DNA from: SURF-28 sp034521465
GTDB taxonomy: Bacteria > Bacteroidota > Ignavibacteria > Ignavibacteriales > Melioribacteraceae
Length of the DNA: 64,000 bases
Direction of reading: 5' to 3'
Assembly: GCA_034521465.1 (NCBI GenBank)
Contig: JAXHMN010000010.1
Location: 186,001-250,000, forward strand
Below the pieces are notes generated by a model. The model had not been told where the DNA came from and made no database searches. It was given only the letters and a program-made list of their open reading frames with translations. Positions 50,905 through 60,906 of the stretch are shown one piece after another (the first letter of the stretch is position 1; each line of letters starts with the position of its first letter). The position numbers and the translations under genes are program-made.

Positions 50905-51307
50905 TTAGATAACAAATTCTGATATCATTTTCTGTTTCATTTTTTCATGAAGCTGCTTCTTCTTCATCAAAGAAAGAATGGAACAGACATTTATTTGAAA
51001 ACTCGCAATGAAATCCTTCATTAAGGCATTGATTGAATTTTGTTTTAAATCCTATTGTGTCAAGTACTTCAAAAAGTGAAAGTTTATCAGCATTTCTGTT
51101 TAAAGCAACGCCGCCATGCTTACCTTGAGTTGTTACAAGAATTCCACTCTTCGTTAATTTATGTACAATGCGTGCTGCAAAGTTTTTTGAGATGTATAAT
51201 CGTTTTGAAAGTTCGCTTACCGGAAGTTGTTCGTTTTCTTTAAGCGCCGCTAAAGCAGAAGTAATTCGAAGTGCATAATCTTGTTCTCGTGTGATGTAGG
51301 TCTGCAT
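50905..51307 (-). CDS. Rrf2-family regulator with three-Cys cluster motif
   Basis: The winged-helix domain is YALRITSALAALKENEQLPV, LSKRLYISKNFAARIVHKLT, GILVTTQGKHGGVALNRNAD. The C-terminal CLNEGFHCEFSNKCLF gives Cys-x6-Cys-x5-Cys, the pattern that holds an Fe-S cluster in NsrR-like sensors of nitric oxide or redox state. The frame stops early at 50945. One indel at about 50950-50956 extends it to HEKMKQKMISEFVI with stop at 50905, the expected C-terminal helix. It lies 34 nt before cydA, so it probably controls the bd oxidase operon and itself. Confidence 0.88.
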
Positions 51308-51314
51308 TTTATCT

Positions 51315-51349
51315 ATTACTTGACGAGTAATATATTATTTGAGAAGTAA
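51315..51349 (-). promoter_or_regulatory. Two tandem pseudo-palindromes, candidate Rrf2 operators
   Basis: ATTACTTGACGAGTAA (51315-51330) and ATTATTTGAGAAGTAA (51334-51349) match at 13 of 16 positions and repeat every 19 bases. The first is a perfect 6-bp inverted repeat (ATTACT/AGTAAT, five-base spacer). They begin 8 nt upstream of the Rrf2 start codon. Confidence 0.55.
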
Positions 51350-51505
51350 GATAATTTAATAGGATATTTAGATCAAGTTTAAGATGTTATGTCTGATTTT
51401 CAAGTTGAATAAAACTATGTGAGGCAGAAAACGAAGAATTGCGAATGTTAATAAGAATTTTTATTATTAGATAATAATTTTTTTCACAAGTAGATCAGAA
51501 ATCGT

Positions 51506-51961
51506 TTGAAAAATTTCATTAAATCAATATTTGGAAAAAGAGAAAAAAGTTTGCAAGAGAACACTGAATTTTCAAAACTACCAAACGATACACAAAAGTA
51601 CTTAATTGAGTCAAGAAAGCTAGCTGAAAAAAACAAACAATCATACGAATTAAATGAAAAAGGAATCGAAGCTGAACGTAATGGAGAAGTAGAGCTAGCA
51701 ATTAAATTCTACGAAGAAAATATCAAATGTAGGTTCGAGGGAAGCCACCCCTATAATCGGCTTGCAATAATTTATAGGAAACAAAAAAGATATTTTGATG
51801 AGAAAGGAGTACTAGAAATTGCTATTGAAGTTTTTAATAATGATGCATACAGATCACGCCAAGATTTACCCACTAAACTCGAAAAATTCCAAGAGCGTTT
51901 AGATAAAGTAAATCAATTAATAAAAAAACAGTTGGAAGAGGATGAAAAGAAGGGAGTTTAA
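51506..51961 (+). CDS. TPR-like protein, unknown function
   Basis: The 151-residue cytoplasmic protein is rich in Lys and Glu. Residues 45-110 look like two TPR helical hairpins (YELNEKGIEAERNGEVELAI, SHPYNRLAIIYRKQKRYFDE). The C-terminus is a coiled-coil-like helix (LEKFQERLDKVNQLIKKQLE). The start appears to be TTG at 51506; no in-frame ATG is better placed. The last 20 bases overlap the start of a lipoprotein gene. Role unknown. Confidence 0.65.
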   Translation: MKNFIKSIFGKREKSLQENTEFSKLPNDTQKYLIESRKLAEKNKQSYELNEKGIEAERNGEVELAIKFYEENIKCRFEGSHPYNRLAIIYRKQKRYFDEKGVLEIAIEVFNNDAYRSRQDLPTKLEKFQERLDKVNQLIKKQLEEDEKKGV

Positions 51962-52401
51962 TTTTAAGTTAATAAGAATTAACTCCTCCCACAGAGGATG
52001 TATATTCATTTCATTATTGCTGCTTGCTTTAATTAGTTGTTCAAATAATTTAGAGCCACAAATGGAGAACTCCCATGTTTTTATTTACGACAATAAGTTT
52101 GTGTGGAAATCTTTCCGTTGATAGAGATGATACAAGTTATATTTTCAAATTTGCTATGAACCCAGACAGCTCTCTAAGAGGTGAAATTTATGTTGAGGAA
52201 TCCGGGACAATTAAGAAGTCTTGGAAAAAAGGTGGTTCATCAGTCAGTTTTTCTGATATCAGGGAATATCATTTTGTCCCACGTAATTTTCAAACGCCAG
52301 TTAATTTTAAAGTGGAGCAATGGAAATACGAACTTATAACGCCCGAAGAATTAGGAGTTGTAGATAAGTGGTTGTTAGGTGAAATAACAATAAACTATTG
52401 A
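51942..52401 (+). CDS. Small lipoprotein, unknown function (one frameshift)
   Basis: From the ATG at 51942 the protein has a basic start (MKRREFNFKLIRINSS), a hydrophobic segment and the lipobox LLALISC, then SNNLEPQMENSHVFIYDNKF. At about 52090-52115 the frame slips by one, and the longer open stretch (SVDRDDTSYIFKFAMNPDSS, then beta-rich sequence ending LGEITINY) follows. About 150 aa in all. It overlaps the TPR gene and precedes a HEPN gene, so the three may be one transcription unit. No family recognised. Confidence 0.6.
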
Positions 52402-52482
52402 TGAGATAGATGTCATTAGATTGATGAAGTGCTGCAGGGTAACACGCGTTGTGGTAATTTTAAAAACTGTTAAAGATAGATA

Positions 52483-53202
52483 ATGAGGACAATTAATAGA
52501 TTTGAAGATTTAGACTTTTTCAAAACCTTGATGCCAATATTACAAAACTATATTTCTCATCAAGAGTTTGATAAGATTATTACTGAGCAAACCAAGTTTG
52601 AAAAGTATAATATTGATATTTTGTTGTCTGCCATGAATATTACAGAATGCTTAGACCAAATAAATTATACGATCGACATGTTGTCTGGATACAAAAGTAA
52701 TAAAGAATCGATAATGAATAGAAATGAATATATTGTCTTTATTCTCGAAAATTTTTACTTAAGGATCACATCGATTTTTGACAAATATTACAGTTAACAA
52801 ATGTTGTTTTTGAAATTGGTCTACCTGATAGAGAATGTAAAGAATCAACAATTATTAAAAATGACAAAATTAAGGGAACGCCATTAAGCACATCTATGAA
52901 AAAGCTTGATAAGTTTATTGAAAAATATAGATACTCAAGAAATCGTATTTGCACATTCCGAATCATATAATGAAAAAAGACTTGCTGATATCCAGGGCTT
53001 TTATATTGCTCTTGAAGTTGCTAATAATAAAGAATTAGAACGCTATAAAATCGTTTATAAACAAGATCGTTGATGAATTTGTCCAAGAAAAAAGAATGAA
53101 TTAAGAAACATTGCTGATAAACTTGAAGCTTTGTTGCGTGATTTCTTTACCGAAATTAGTGCACATGTAATAAGAATTGGAACTCAATACAAGAAAAACT
53201 AA
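52483..53202 (+). CDS. HEPN-domain protein, Cthe_2314-like (frameshifted)
   Basis: The first 100 residues are open (MRTINRFEDLDFFKTLMPIL, CLDQINYTIDMLSGYKSNKE). Indels at about 52785, 52945 and 53075 then split the rest. Joined, it reads FEIGLPDRECKESTIIKND, KFIEKYRYSRNRIAHSESYN, ADIQGFYIALEVANN, and ends EISAHVIRIGTQYKKN. The RNRIAH element fits the R-x4-6-H motif of HEPN domains, which in many members is an RNase active site. No antitoxin-like partner is recognised beside it, so a toxin role is not shown. Confidence 0.6.
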
Positions 53203-53550
53203 CCACAACAGCTTGTATAAGCAGTTGCAATATCAAGGTTTGTATCTCACTCAATCTTATATCACGGTTTAACAGGAACGTACTCCCCAATCTACTTCTA
53301 CTCATACAATTTACCGCTATAACATTTGCTTGGCTGTCAAATCCCTCGACAGATGAACTTCAGTTAATGTCAATAATCTTTGATGAACCAGTATGAACTA
53401 TAGATTATGTTTGTTATTCTATTTTTTGTGCTTTGAATTTGTTTAGCATTTCGAAATTAGATTTTAGAATTTGCTTTAAAAGAAGACCGGCTCAGGAGAC
53501 CCACGAACTCCATAAGCCGGTACAGGGAGGATGGAAGTTTTATATTTATG
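53203..53550. other. Gene-free stretch with a large hairpin
   Basis: No coding region is seen. ACCGGCT (53486-53492) pairs with AGCCGGT (53515-53521), and inside it GGAG (53495-53498) pairs with CTCC (53508-53511). On the minus strand the structure is followed by CTTCTTTTAAAGC. It lies 29 nt past the stop of the secreted-protein gene at 53551 and is probably its terminator or a 3' RNA structure. Confidence 0.55.
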
Positions 53551-53952
53551 TTAGTTTGAAACCAACAGTGAATTTTCCAATTTGGTGGAGATCATCTTAA
53601 AGATTTCTCCACGGTTATCTTTGTAATTTTCCAACTTCAGTTCTTCGGTTGAATAATTTGTCATGTAAAGAACTGCTAGTTGTGCTTTATATCTTAAAGA
53701 CGGCTTTTCTGATTCCACCGCTATCTCATTTAATTTATTTAGTACCTTGTCAATATTCGCATCGGGATAATATTTTGTCAAGAATAATGAATTGTAAATA
53801 GACGCTTCCACAACTCCCTCAATATCATGATTTAGTGATCGAACAAGGTTGTCCGTAACAATTGTTGAAAAATTTGCGGGTCTTTGAGCCAACAAATTTG
53901 TCGAGAATATTAGTACTGTAAATAAGATTATATATATTTTGATCGTTCTCAT
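53551..53952 (-). CDS. Small secreted protein, unknown function
   Basis: The 133 residues begin with a clear signal peptide (MRTIKIYIILFTVLIFSTNL, cleavage near LLAQ). The mature part is helical: LVRSLNHDIEGVVEASIYNS, LRYKAQLAVLYMTNYSTEEL. Its HEAT-like regularity (two helices per about 35 residues) suggests a short solenoid. Similar small proteins are common in Bacteroidota and Ignavibacteria. It has its own probable terminator downstream. Function unknown. Confidence 0.7.
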   Translation of the reverse strand: MRTIKIYIILFTVLIFSTNLLAQRPANFSTIVTDNLVRSLNHDIEGVVEASIYNSLFLTKYYPDANIDKVLNKLNEIAVESEKPSLRYKAQLAVLYMTNYSTEELKLENYKDNRGEIFKMISTKLENSLLVSN

Positions 53953-54209
53953 ATTTTTCTCCTTTTCTTTTGATCAACTGCTTAGTAAACATCAATCCTG
54001 ATGCCAGAAAATAGAAACTGCGTCTAAGTGCTTATTTTAGAACCATTTAAGCAGATCAGACTATGCCAAATGACAATTGGGAAGGGTGCCACAAATATGC
54101 ACGCCAATCACCTAAAAAGTGGATAAGTGATTATATAGAAAGGATTTAACGGATAGCCACAATTTTTACATGTGAAGAAATGTGGCACAGGCAAGAAGGT
54201 ATTAGATAA

Positions 54210-55634
54210 TTAATTCGAATCTTTCTTCCTCTGGAGTCGGTTATTCAACGCTCTGCGTGAAATTCCGAGTAAATCTGCGGCAATTGTTTGATTGCCTTCC
54301 GCCCTTTTGAGTGCTTCCTTTATTAAAGCAGTCTCGGATTCCTTAATTGATGGAAATCTGCCGGTAATCAAAATTGGGGAATCATCATTTTCATTTCCGG
54401 TTTTTTCGATGGTCGATTTTTGCGGCACTTGATCGGAGAGTTTTGATCGAATTGATTCGAGCGAAAGAATACCCGATTTGTGAAGACTTACTGCATCGTA
54501 TATAATTCCTTCAAGTTCTCTTATGTTTCCGGGAAAGTGATAATTACTGAGCAAAGTATAAAGCTCTTTTGGGGGTCGCGGTTTTGTCTTACCCAATTCT
54601 TTAGCGGCACGTATTAAAAAGAAATCTATTAAATAAGGAATGTCTTTCTTCCTTTCGCGCAACGGCGGTATATTAATATGATGTGAACGTAGCCGGTAAT
54701 AAAGATCTTCTCTAAATGTGTTGCTGCTCTGTAAAGATTTAATACTTCTGTTTGTAGCTACAATAATTCTTGCGTTCGAAAGCTTTGCAATATCAGAACC
54801 GAGCTGGATAGAATTGTCCTCTTGAAGTAACCGTAATAATTTCACTTGAGATTCAATGTTCAAGTCGCCGATCTCATCAAGGAAAAGAGTTCCGTCTTCG
54901 GCACGTTCTATTAATCCTTTTTCTTTCAATTTCGGCACCGGTGAACGCACCTTTTTTATGTCCGAATAAAGTATCTGAAAAGAGGTTATCATCTACACCC
55001 GCAACATTAACCGGAACAAGTTCGCCCTTTCTTCCGCTTACTTTGTGAATGGCATTTGCTATTAATTCTTTACCGGTTCCGGTCTCTCCGGTAATTAAAA
55101 CCGGAAGATTTGTTTTAGCAATTGCTTCGATGTATCTAAAAATTGCCCGCATTGATCCGCTGCGAGTTATAATATTTTCGAATGCTTCCGGGTGTTCCAG
55201 CTTCTCTTTTAAAGAGATTGCTTAAGCAATTCATTTTCATTACGGATTTCTGTGAATTCCAAACCACGTTTAATTGTGGCAATCAGCCGTGTATCGTCAA
55301 CCGGCTTAACCACATAATCGAAAGCACCGTCTTTCATCGATTGAACTGCATTTTCAACATTGTTAACCGCGGTTAAAACAATTACGGGAATGTGCGGATA
55401 CTTTTTAACTATTTTGGGAAGTAACTCTGCGCCGGAGATTTCGGGCATATTTATATCAAGGACAACAAGTGCATATTCTTTTTTTGAAAGCAGTCCCAAA
55501 ACTTTCGGACTTTCTTTACACGTTTCAATATTCTTTATACCGTGCGACGAAAAAGTTAACTCTGCACTTAACAAAAAATGCTCTTCATCGTCAACTAATA
55601 ATATTGGTTTTTCGGGTGAAATATTTGGTTTCAT
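54210..55634 (-). CDS. NtrC-family sigma-54 response regulator (frameshifted)
   Basis: The receiver domain is KPILLVDDEEHFLLSAELTF, YALVVLDINMPEISGAEL (phospho-acceptor Asp in VVLDIN), VIVLTAVNN and VKPVDD. The AAA+ domain has Walker A TGETGTGKELIANAIH, the sigma-54 contact loop KKGAFTGAE, Walker B GTLFLDEIGDL and FREDLYYRLR. The C-terminus is a Fis-type helix-turn-helix (GNQTIAADLLGISRRALNNR). Indels at about 55200 and 54930 split it; joined length about 470 aa. It overlaps the upstream kinase gene by four bases, so they form a two-component system. Targets unknown. Confidence 0.92.
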
Positions 55635-56821
55635 TTTTCCATGCCTATTGGTAATGTTACAACAGCAGTTGTTCCTTTATTGAACTCACTTAACAAAGAT
55701 AACTCACCGCCGTGATTCTTTACAATGTTATATGAAATCGATAAGCCGAGCCCAGTTCCCCCGCTCTCTCTTTGTAGTGAAAAAAGGATCCATTATATGT
55801 TTAAGATCTTTTTCTTTAATTCCTCTTCCTTTATCTTCAACAATTATGTTAATCACTTTATCCTTTTTATTCAATTCAGTTTTAACCGAGACCGTGGATT
55901 CTTTTTTCTTCAACGAATGACATGCATTCGTCAAAAGATTAATTACAACTTGCTCAAGCTGCTGCGAGTTTCCTTTAATCTTTGGGAGTGAATGATCCAG
56001 CTTAATTGAAAAATGATTTGTGGATTTTTTTATTAGATTATTTGTTATAGTAATTGCCATGTCAACAATTTTATTTATATCGACCGAATCATCTAACCTT
56101 CCGGTGTCTAATCTTGCGTATTCGGTTAAGCTGTTGACAATCTTTCTAATTCTTTCCGAACCGTTAAGGATTCCTTCGAGAGAGTGATTTATTTTTTCCG
56201 ATGCTCTGCTGTATAACATACCGGCAATAACAAAATCTCCGTTCTCTTTAAAATAATCTTCGAGGACCGGCACAACATCTTTCCAAATTTTTTGAAAAAG
56301 TTGAATATTTAGAAGAATATAATTATTCGGATTGTTGATCTCGTGAGCAATACCGGAAATCAGCACACCAAGTGATGCCATCTTGTCGGCTTGTATTAAT
56401 TGTTGCTGGCGGAGTGATGCTTCTTTTTCTGCTTCTTTAAATTTGTTATGTCGTTGATCAATCCATCATAGTAAATTGGATTGCCTTCATGATCTCTTGT
56501 TATGATGATACTATTTTTCACCCAGCGCAGTGAGCCGTCGCGGTGGATTATCCTGTGCTCAATCGTTTCAACATCTTCGCCGGCTAAAGCTCTGCGCGCT
56601 TGATCTAATACTTTTTTGCTGTCTTTTTGATGCACCATTCTAAACCAAAGTTCAGGATCGGATTTATAGTCTTCCAGATTGTAACCGGTTACATTAACAC
56701 AACCGGGACCGTGATAAGTGTCTACAACCTTTCCATTCTCAATCTTCACTGTATAAATATAATCGGTGAGAAAATTGATTAAGCGTTCGTATCTTTTTTC
56801 TATTTGGTGATCCATTATCAT
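55631..56821 (-). CDS. PAS-domain histidine kinase (frameshifted)
   Basis: The N-terminal PAS domain with PAC (about residues 8-125): LTDYIYTVKIENGKVVDTYH, CVNVTGYNLEDYKSDPELWF, EHRIIHRDGSLRWVKNSIII. The DHp His box is MASLGVLISGIAHEINNPNN. HATPase_c carries VVINLLTNACHSLKKKE and VEDKGRGIKEKDLKHIMDPF. After an indel at about 55760 the ATP lid and G2 box read GGTGLGLSISYNIVKNHGG, ending PIGMEK with stop at 55631. A second slip lies at about 56385-56400. No membrane helix, so it is a cytoplasmic kinase, partner of the NtrC-type regulator. Confidence 0.9.
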
Positions 56822-56911
56822 CTGTAAGCTGATTTAAGCCCAATGATAACGAATTAATTCGAAAGAGGGAATTGATAGTAAGTAATATTTCTTGTTAAAT
56901 GGATATTCACT

Positions 56912-57877
56912 TTAGTTCGCTCCACCGTCATTAATCCATGTTTGAATAAAATCATTACAGTCATTCCTAAAAAGTGCATGACCGTTTTTATTAAAATATA
57001 GAATTGAAAAATTCTTTTTAAGCGGCTCTAGTTCAGAATAAATTAAGTCTATACTTTTTTTGATATTTATTTGTGTATCGTTGCCGCCGTAAACAAATAA
57101 AACAGGGACAGAAACTTTCCTCCAATAATCTAAGGGTGAATGTCGGCTTACCATATCAAGCCAATCCCAAATCCAGATATCTTTTTGAGTCGGAGCAGCC
57201 GAAATGATTTCTCTTTCCCGAGCGAAGTTTGTTTAGCTTCTTGAAGAGCGTTGAAGTATTTTCTCTCCATTCAACGTCACCGTAAGCATAAGCAAATGCA
57301 AGTTCAATTATTTCATTCATTGTTTGCATTTCTTTTGGGAAACTCCTTCACGTAGAGCAGCTTTTACTACTTCATCAATTGTCTGCTCTCGCAATGAAAC
57401 CACAGAACTTGAAATGCTGATTAGTAGATCAATATCATTAGATACCGTTGCTGCAATCGGTAACACGTGTCCGCCTTGACTAAAACCGATCAAAGCAATT
57501 TTCGAAGTATCAACTTCACTACGGGTTAGTAAATAATCAACCGCCGCAATAGCATCATACGCTAAATCTTCCATTGATGCAGTTTCCCAATCACCCGAAC
57601 TTTCCCCGCTTCCTCTTTTATCAGGATGCAGCACAATAATCCCCCGATCGGATAATGCGTTGGCGTAGGCTGTCGTCCAAGGATTACTTCTGTCACTGCT
57701 GCCGGAACCATGAACAATTACAGCTGTTGGTAATTTTTTAGGGCTCTGTGGTAATAGTATTGACGCGGCTAAATGAATACTTCCACTTTGATAAGATATT
57801 TCTTCTTTCTTTACAGTTGATTGTGCCATCATTTGAATCGAGAAAAATACGAGCAAGCTGAAAACCAGTTTATACAT
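56912..57877 (-). CDS. Secreted alpha/beta hydrolase (frameshifted)
   Basis: The signal peptide (MYKLVFSLLVFFSIQMMAQ) is followed by an alpha/beta hydrolase fold: TAVIVHGSGSSDRSNPWTT (oxyanion), VLHPDKRGSGESSGDW, and the nucleophile elbow ALIGFSQGGHVLPIAA. The C-terminal part at 56912-57154 supplies the acid and base (VLFVYGGNDTQIN, FNKNGHALFRND). Two indels fall between 57150 and 57330. It resembles dipeptidyl-peptidase/acyl-hydrolase types of the DLH/prolyl oligopeptidase group. Substrate unknown. Confidence 0.82.
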
Positions 57878-57948
57878 TTATCCTCCTTATAATTTGCAGT
57901 AAAGTATAAAGACGAGTTTAAGTCTTAAATTGTTACATGTGGTAAAAC

Positions 57949-58283
57949 CTATTTATGCTTTTTTGGTAGACTTTCCGCAAATTCAAGTCCGAGGGAAACC
58001 CATCTTTTAAGACTTCATCAGGAGTCAAAACTGATGCCGTGATCATAATCCAACCATTCATCGGTCTCCCGGTAATATCAAATTCTTTCGCAACCGGATC
58101 GGATAAAGCTTTTTCATATTTTTCAGGACCAACTCTAACTATGAGGTGATCTTTATGCACTCCGCATGACATATTGCCGTTAATAAAGAATGCAATTCCA
58201 CCGAACATCTTCTTTTCGGATGATCCTTTGACATCGGAAAATAAATCACGCAGCCGTATTTCTAATAATTCGTTGTGTGCCAT
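57949..58283 (-). CDS. TfoX N-terminal domain protein (C-terminal frameshift)
   Basis: About 111 residues: LRDLFSDVKGSSEKKMFGGI, AFFINGNMSCGVHKDHLIVR, FDITGRPMNGWIMI, the standard TfoX_N segments. The end is altered by one base at about 58005; corrected it reads LKRWVSLGLEFAESLPKKHK with stop at 57949, as in the family. Stand-alone TfoX_N proteins are widespread, and their role is unclear despite the name of the competence regulator. Confidence 0.85.
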
Positions 58284-58287
58284 TTAA

Positions 58288-59015
58288 TTATTTTATCTTC
58301 TTCTGACATTCAATAACAACATCTTTAACATAAACTGAAGGTGATAAACTTAACAACCAATTAATTGTTTTCATTATGTCAATCGGCTGTATCATTTCAT
58401 CCGGGCCAATTGTCGGTCCGACTTCCTCAGCCATTCCTGTATTGACGTATGAGGGACAGAGTGCTGTAGTTTTGATATTATACTCGGCAAGTTCGCGGTA
58501 AATCGATTCGTTCATTCCGTTGAAAGCAAACTTTGAGGAAACGTATGTGCCGGAAGTCGGGAAACCGTATGTGCCCTGCGCGGGAAGAAACATTAAAAAT
58601 GTAACCGCTCTTCTGTTTTTTCATTTGCGGGATTACTTCCTGCAAAATTACATAAGGTGCAACAACATTTACATCAAGTACGTTTTTATATTCATCAACA
58701 GGAAGATCGACCGAACCGTCCCGCCAGATGCCTGCATTGTTTACGAGCACATCTATTCTCTTATTTTCAGCAATTACTTTGCGAATTACATATTTAGTTT
58801 TATCAAAATCGGAAATGTCGACCGGGTGGATTTCAGCTTCCAATTCTTTTTGCCGCCGACAACTTTATCTATTTCACTCTTAGTTTCATTTAATTTCTCT
58901 TCATTTGCGTGCGAGTCAGAATGGTTTTATAGCTTTCGCGAGCTAATCCAATTGCAACTTCTTTACCAATTCCACGACTTGCGCCAGTTATGATCGCTGT
59001 TTTCGGTTCACCCAT
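58288..59015 (-). CDS. Short-chain dehydrogenase/reductase (frameshifted)
   Basis: The N-terminal Rossmann motif is TAIITGASRGIGKEVAIGLA. IDVLVNNAGIWRDGSVDLP gives the NNAG motif, GYIFNVSSRAG the catalytic Ser strand, and SGTYVSSKFAFNGMNESIYR the Tyr-x3-Lys pair. Indels at about 58595, 58850 and 58910 split the gene. The C-terminus (LCPSYVNTGMAEEVGPTIGP) is open. About 242 aa. FabG-like in appearance but with no fatty-acid genes nearby, so the substrate is open. Four nt separate it from the TfoX-like gene. Confidence 0.85.
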
Positions 59016-59061
59016 TACATCACTCCTTTCTTATCATTTGATCCTTAGAAGTTTTTAAAAG

Positions 59062-60163
59062 TTAATTAAAAACCGTCAATTCAATTTCATAAAGATTATC
59101 CCAATTTTTTCCAGTAATTAATAATCTATTATTATCTGAACGGTAAGCAATTCCATTTTAAATTACCAGAATGATTTGAGGCAATGGATGAAAGATCTAT
59201 CCACCCTATCACTTTACCGTTGTTCAAAGATATCCTTGCAATTTTATCGGAATGTTTTAGATATAAAATATTGGCAAATAGATCGCCTTTGATTAATTCA
59301 AGTTCATTAAGCCATTTAACAGGGAACTATTATCCGTTACCTCAATAGAATAAGATTTAGCAAAGGATTCGAAAATCGTGAAAGTGAAGTGAACTTGACC
59401 CATCACTTAATATAAATTGTTTATTGTTTGTGGTTAAACCCCACCCTTCCGTTTCATAAGTAAAGGATCCTATTGAATCAAATTTTTCTATCGAATAGAT
59501 AAACACAATTTTTTCATTCCAAGTTAGCTGGAAAATCTTATCATCAACTATCGTAATTCCTTCACCAAAAAAAGCGGGCGAAAGATCTTTCTGCATTAAT
59601 ACTTCACCGGTTTCCAGCTTTACTTTCCGCAATGTTGACTGACCATACAAGCCAGTGCTTTCGTATAAAAAGTTTTTATGATACTGTAATCCTTGAGTGA
59701 AAGCTTCATTATCATGTGGATAAACGTTGTAAACAACCGGTTTATAAACTAGAGAGTTTCTGTTGAACTAATGGTAATATTTATGGTGTCCGAAACATTT
59801 ATGCCACTGCTTAAAATACTCTTTATCATAAGTTGGCTGTTACCTAATTTGTAATCGATTCCATTAAGAAGAAATTCGACTTTACTTGCTTCAGTAGAAT
59901 CTATTATAAATCCGTTAACAATAAAAAAAGATTTAACAAGTGAATTTGATCTTATTCCATCTAGGGTGGCTGATACGATTACAGAATCTTCCGAAATTAA
60001 ATTGAGATCCTTCCAGCGGATATAATATTGTGAGCTCCGGAGAATCAACATTTGGATTGACTACATCATCTTCAGAACATGAAATAACAAAAAGAATTAA
60101 CAAAACTGTTAAAATTATCTTTTGTCTTAATAGATTTTTTGATTTGGGTAATGTTGAAAGCAT
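59062..60163 (-). CDS. Glutaminyl-peptide cyclotransferase-like lipoprotein (frameshifted)
   Basis: The lipoprotein signal ends LLILFVISCSED (from MLSTLPKSKNLLRQKI). An N-terminal Ig-like part (SPELTILYPLEGSQ, VIVSATLDGIRSNSLVKSFF) is followed by a five-bladed propeller of the plant-type glutamine cyclotransferase family: VYPHDNEAFTQGLQYHKNFL, STLRKVKLETGEVLMQKDL, FGEGITIVDDKIFQLTWNEK, ETEGWGLTTNNKQFILSDGS. It ends NLYEIELTVFN with stop at 59062. At least four indels. The family cyclises N-terminal Gln to pyroglutamate on exported proteins. Confidence 0.8.
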
Positions 60164-60167
60164 TTTT

Positions 60168-60839
60168 TTATTCCTTAACTGAATTGAGCAGTTTCGTATA
60201 TCTTGATAAATAAATATCAAGTTTTTTCAATCTATACTGCATTATAAACCGCGGATGATCAAAAATTAATATCTCTTTGAAAAACCCGATTTCATCATTT
60301 ATTTCTTTTAAGAACTCCGCGTTTTTCTTTCCGAATGAAATAACATATTTATCGTTTGCACCAAAATCAATCTGCTGCTTAAACGTTTTTATGATTTGCG
60401 GTTTGAGAGCATTGTATACTTTTTTCGAATCGTAGTAATTGTAATTCTTGCCGTCTTTAATCAATGCCAATGGATAAAGTGCGGATATAAAAAACTTGGA
60501 ATAAAATTTCTCCGCGCCACCGAACTTATCAATTAGTTTATAAACAAATCGACTTGAGAGTTCGCGCTTTTTATCAAGATCGTTTTTGATTCCGCATTTT
60601 TCTTCTAAATGGATCGGATCAGTGAAGGCAATTCCGGTTAAGCCGCCGCCGAATCTGCCGGGATTAATACCGACAATAAACGTACGTTTATTCTTATCAT
60701 CGTAAAATTTATTAAAAAACTTTTCTACCAAAGAAAAAGTGATTTCGGATTCATAAGGGTTCATCACCGAAACTTGACTAGGTAAATTGTTTGGTAGTTT
60801 AAGATTTCCATAAAATTTTATAGCTTCATCTGAAAACAA
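60168..60839 (-). CDS. SMUG-type uracil-DNA glycosylase family protein
   Basis: The 223-residue protein is intact. RTFIVGINPGRFGGGLTGIA FTDP spans the uracil-recognition loop (GINPGRFG) of the SMUG2/DUF4918 group. YVISFGKKNAEFLKEI and IFDHPRFIMQYRLKKLDIYL (HPRF loop) complete the family pattern. It would remove uracil or related bases from DNA. It lies four nt upstream of the cyclotransferase-like gene on the same strand and is divergent from alr. Confidence 0.8.
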   Translation of the reverse strand: MFSDEAIKFYGNLKLPNNLPSQVSVMNPYESEITFSLVEKFFNKFYDDKNKRTFIVGINPGRFGGGLTGIAFTDPIHLEEKCGIKNDLDKKRELSSRFVYKLIDKFGGAEKFYSKFFISALYPLALIKDGKNYNYYDSKKVYNALKPQIIKTFKQQIDFGANDKYVISFGKKNAEFLKEINDEIGFFKEILIFDHPRFIMQYRLKKLDIYLSRYTKLLNSVKE

Positions 60840-60906
60840 TTACGAACCTTTTTAGATTTTTGCGAATAAAAAAATATAACCAAATAAATATTATCTTTGT
60901 AATAAG

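Noticed and set aside
52483..53202. HEPN-MNT type toxin-antitoxin pair
   Set aside because: No nucleotidyltransferase partner is adjacent. The neighbours are a lipoprotein and a TPR-like protein.
53953..54209. Sigma-54 (-24/-12) promoter near the NtrC-type regulator
   Set aside because: TGGCAC occurs on both strands (about 54087 on minus, 54181 on plus), but neither is followed by TTGC at the right distance, so no site is called.
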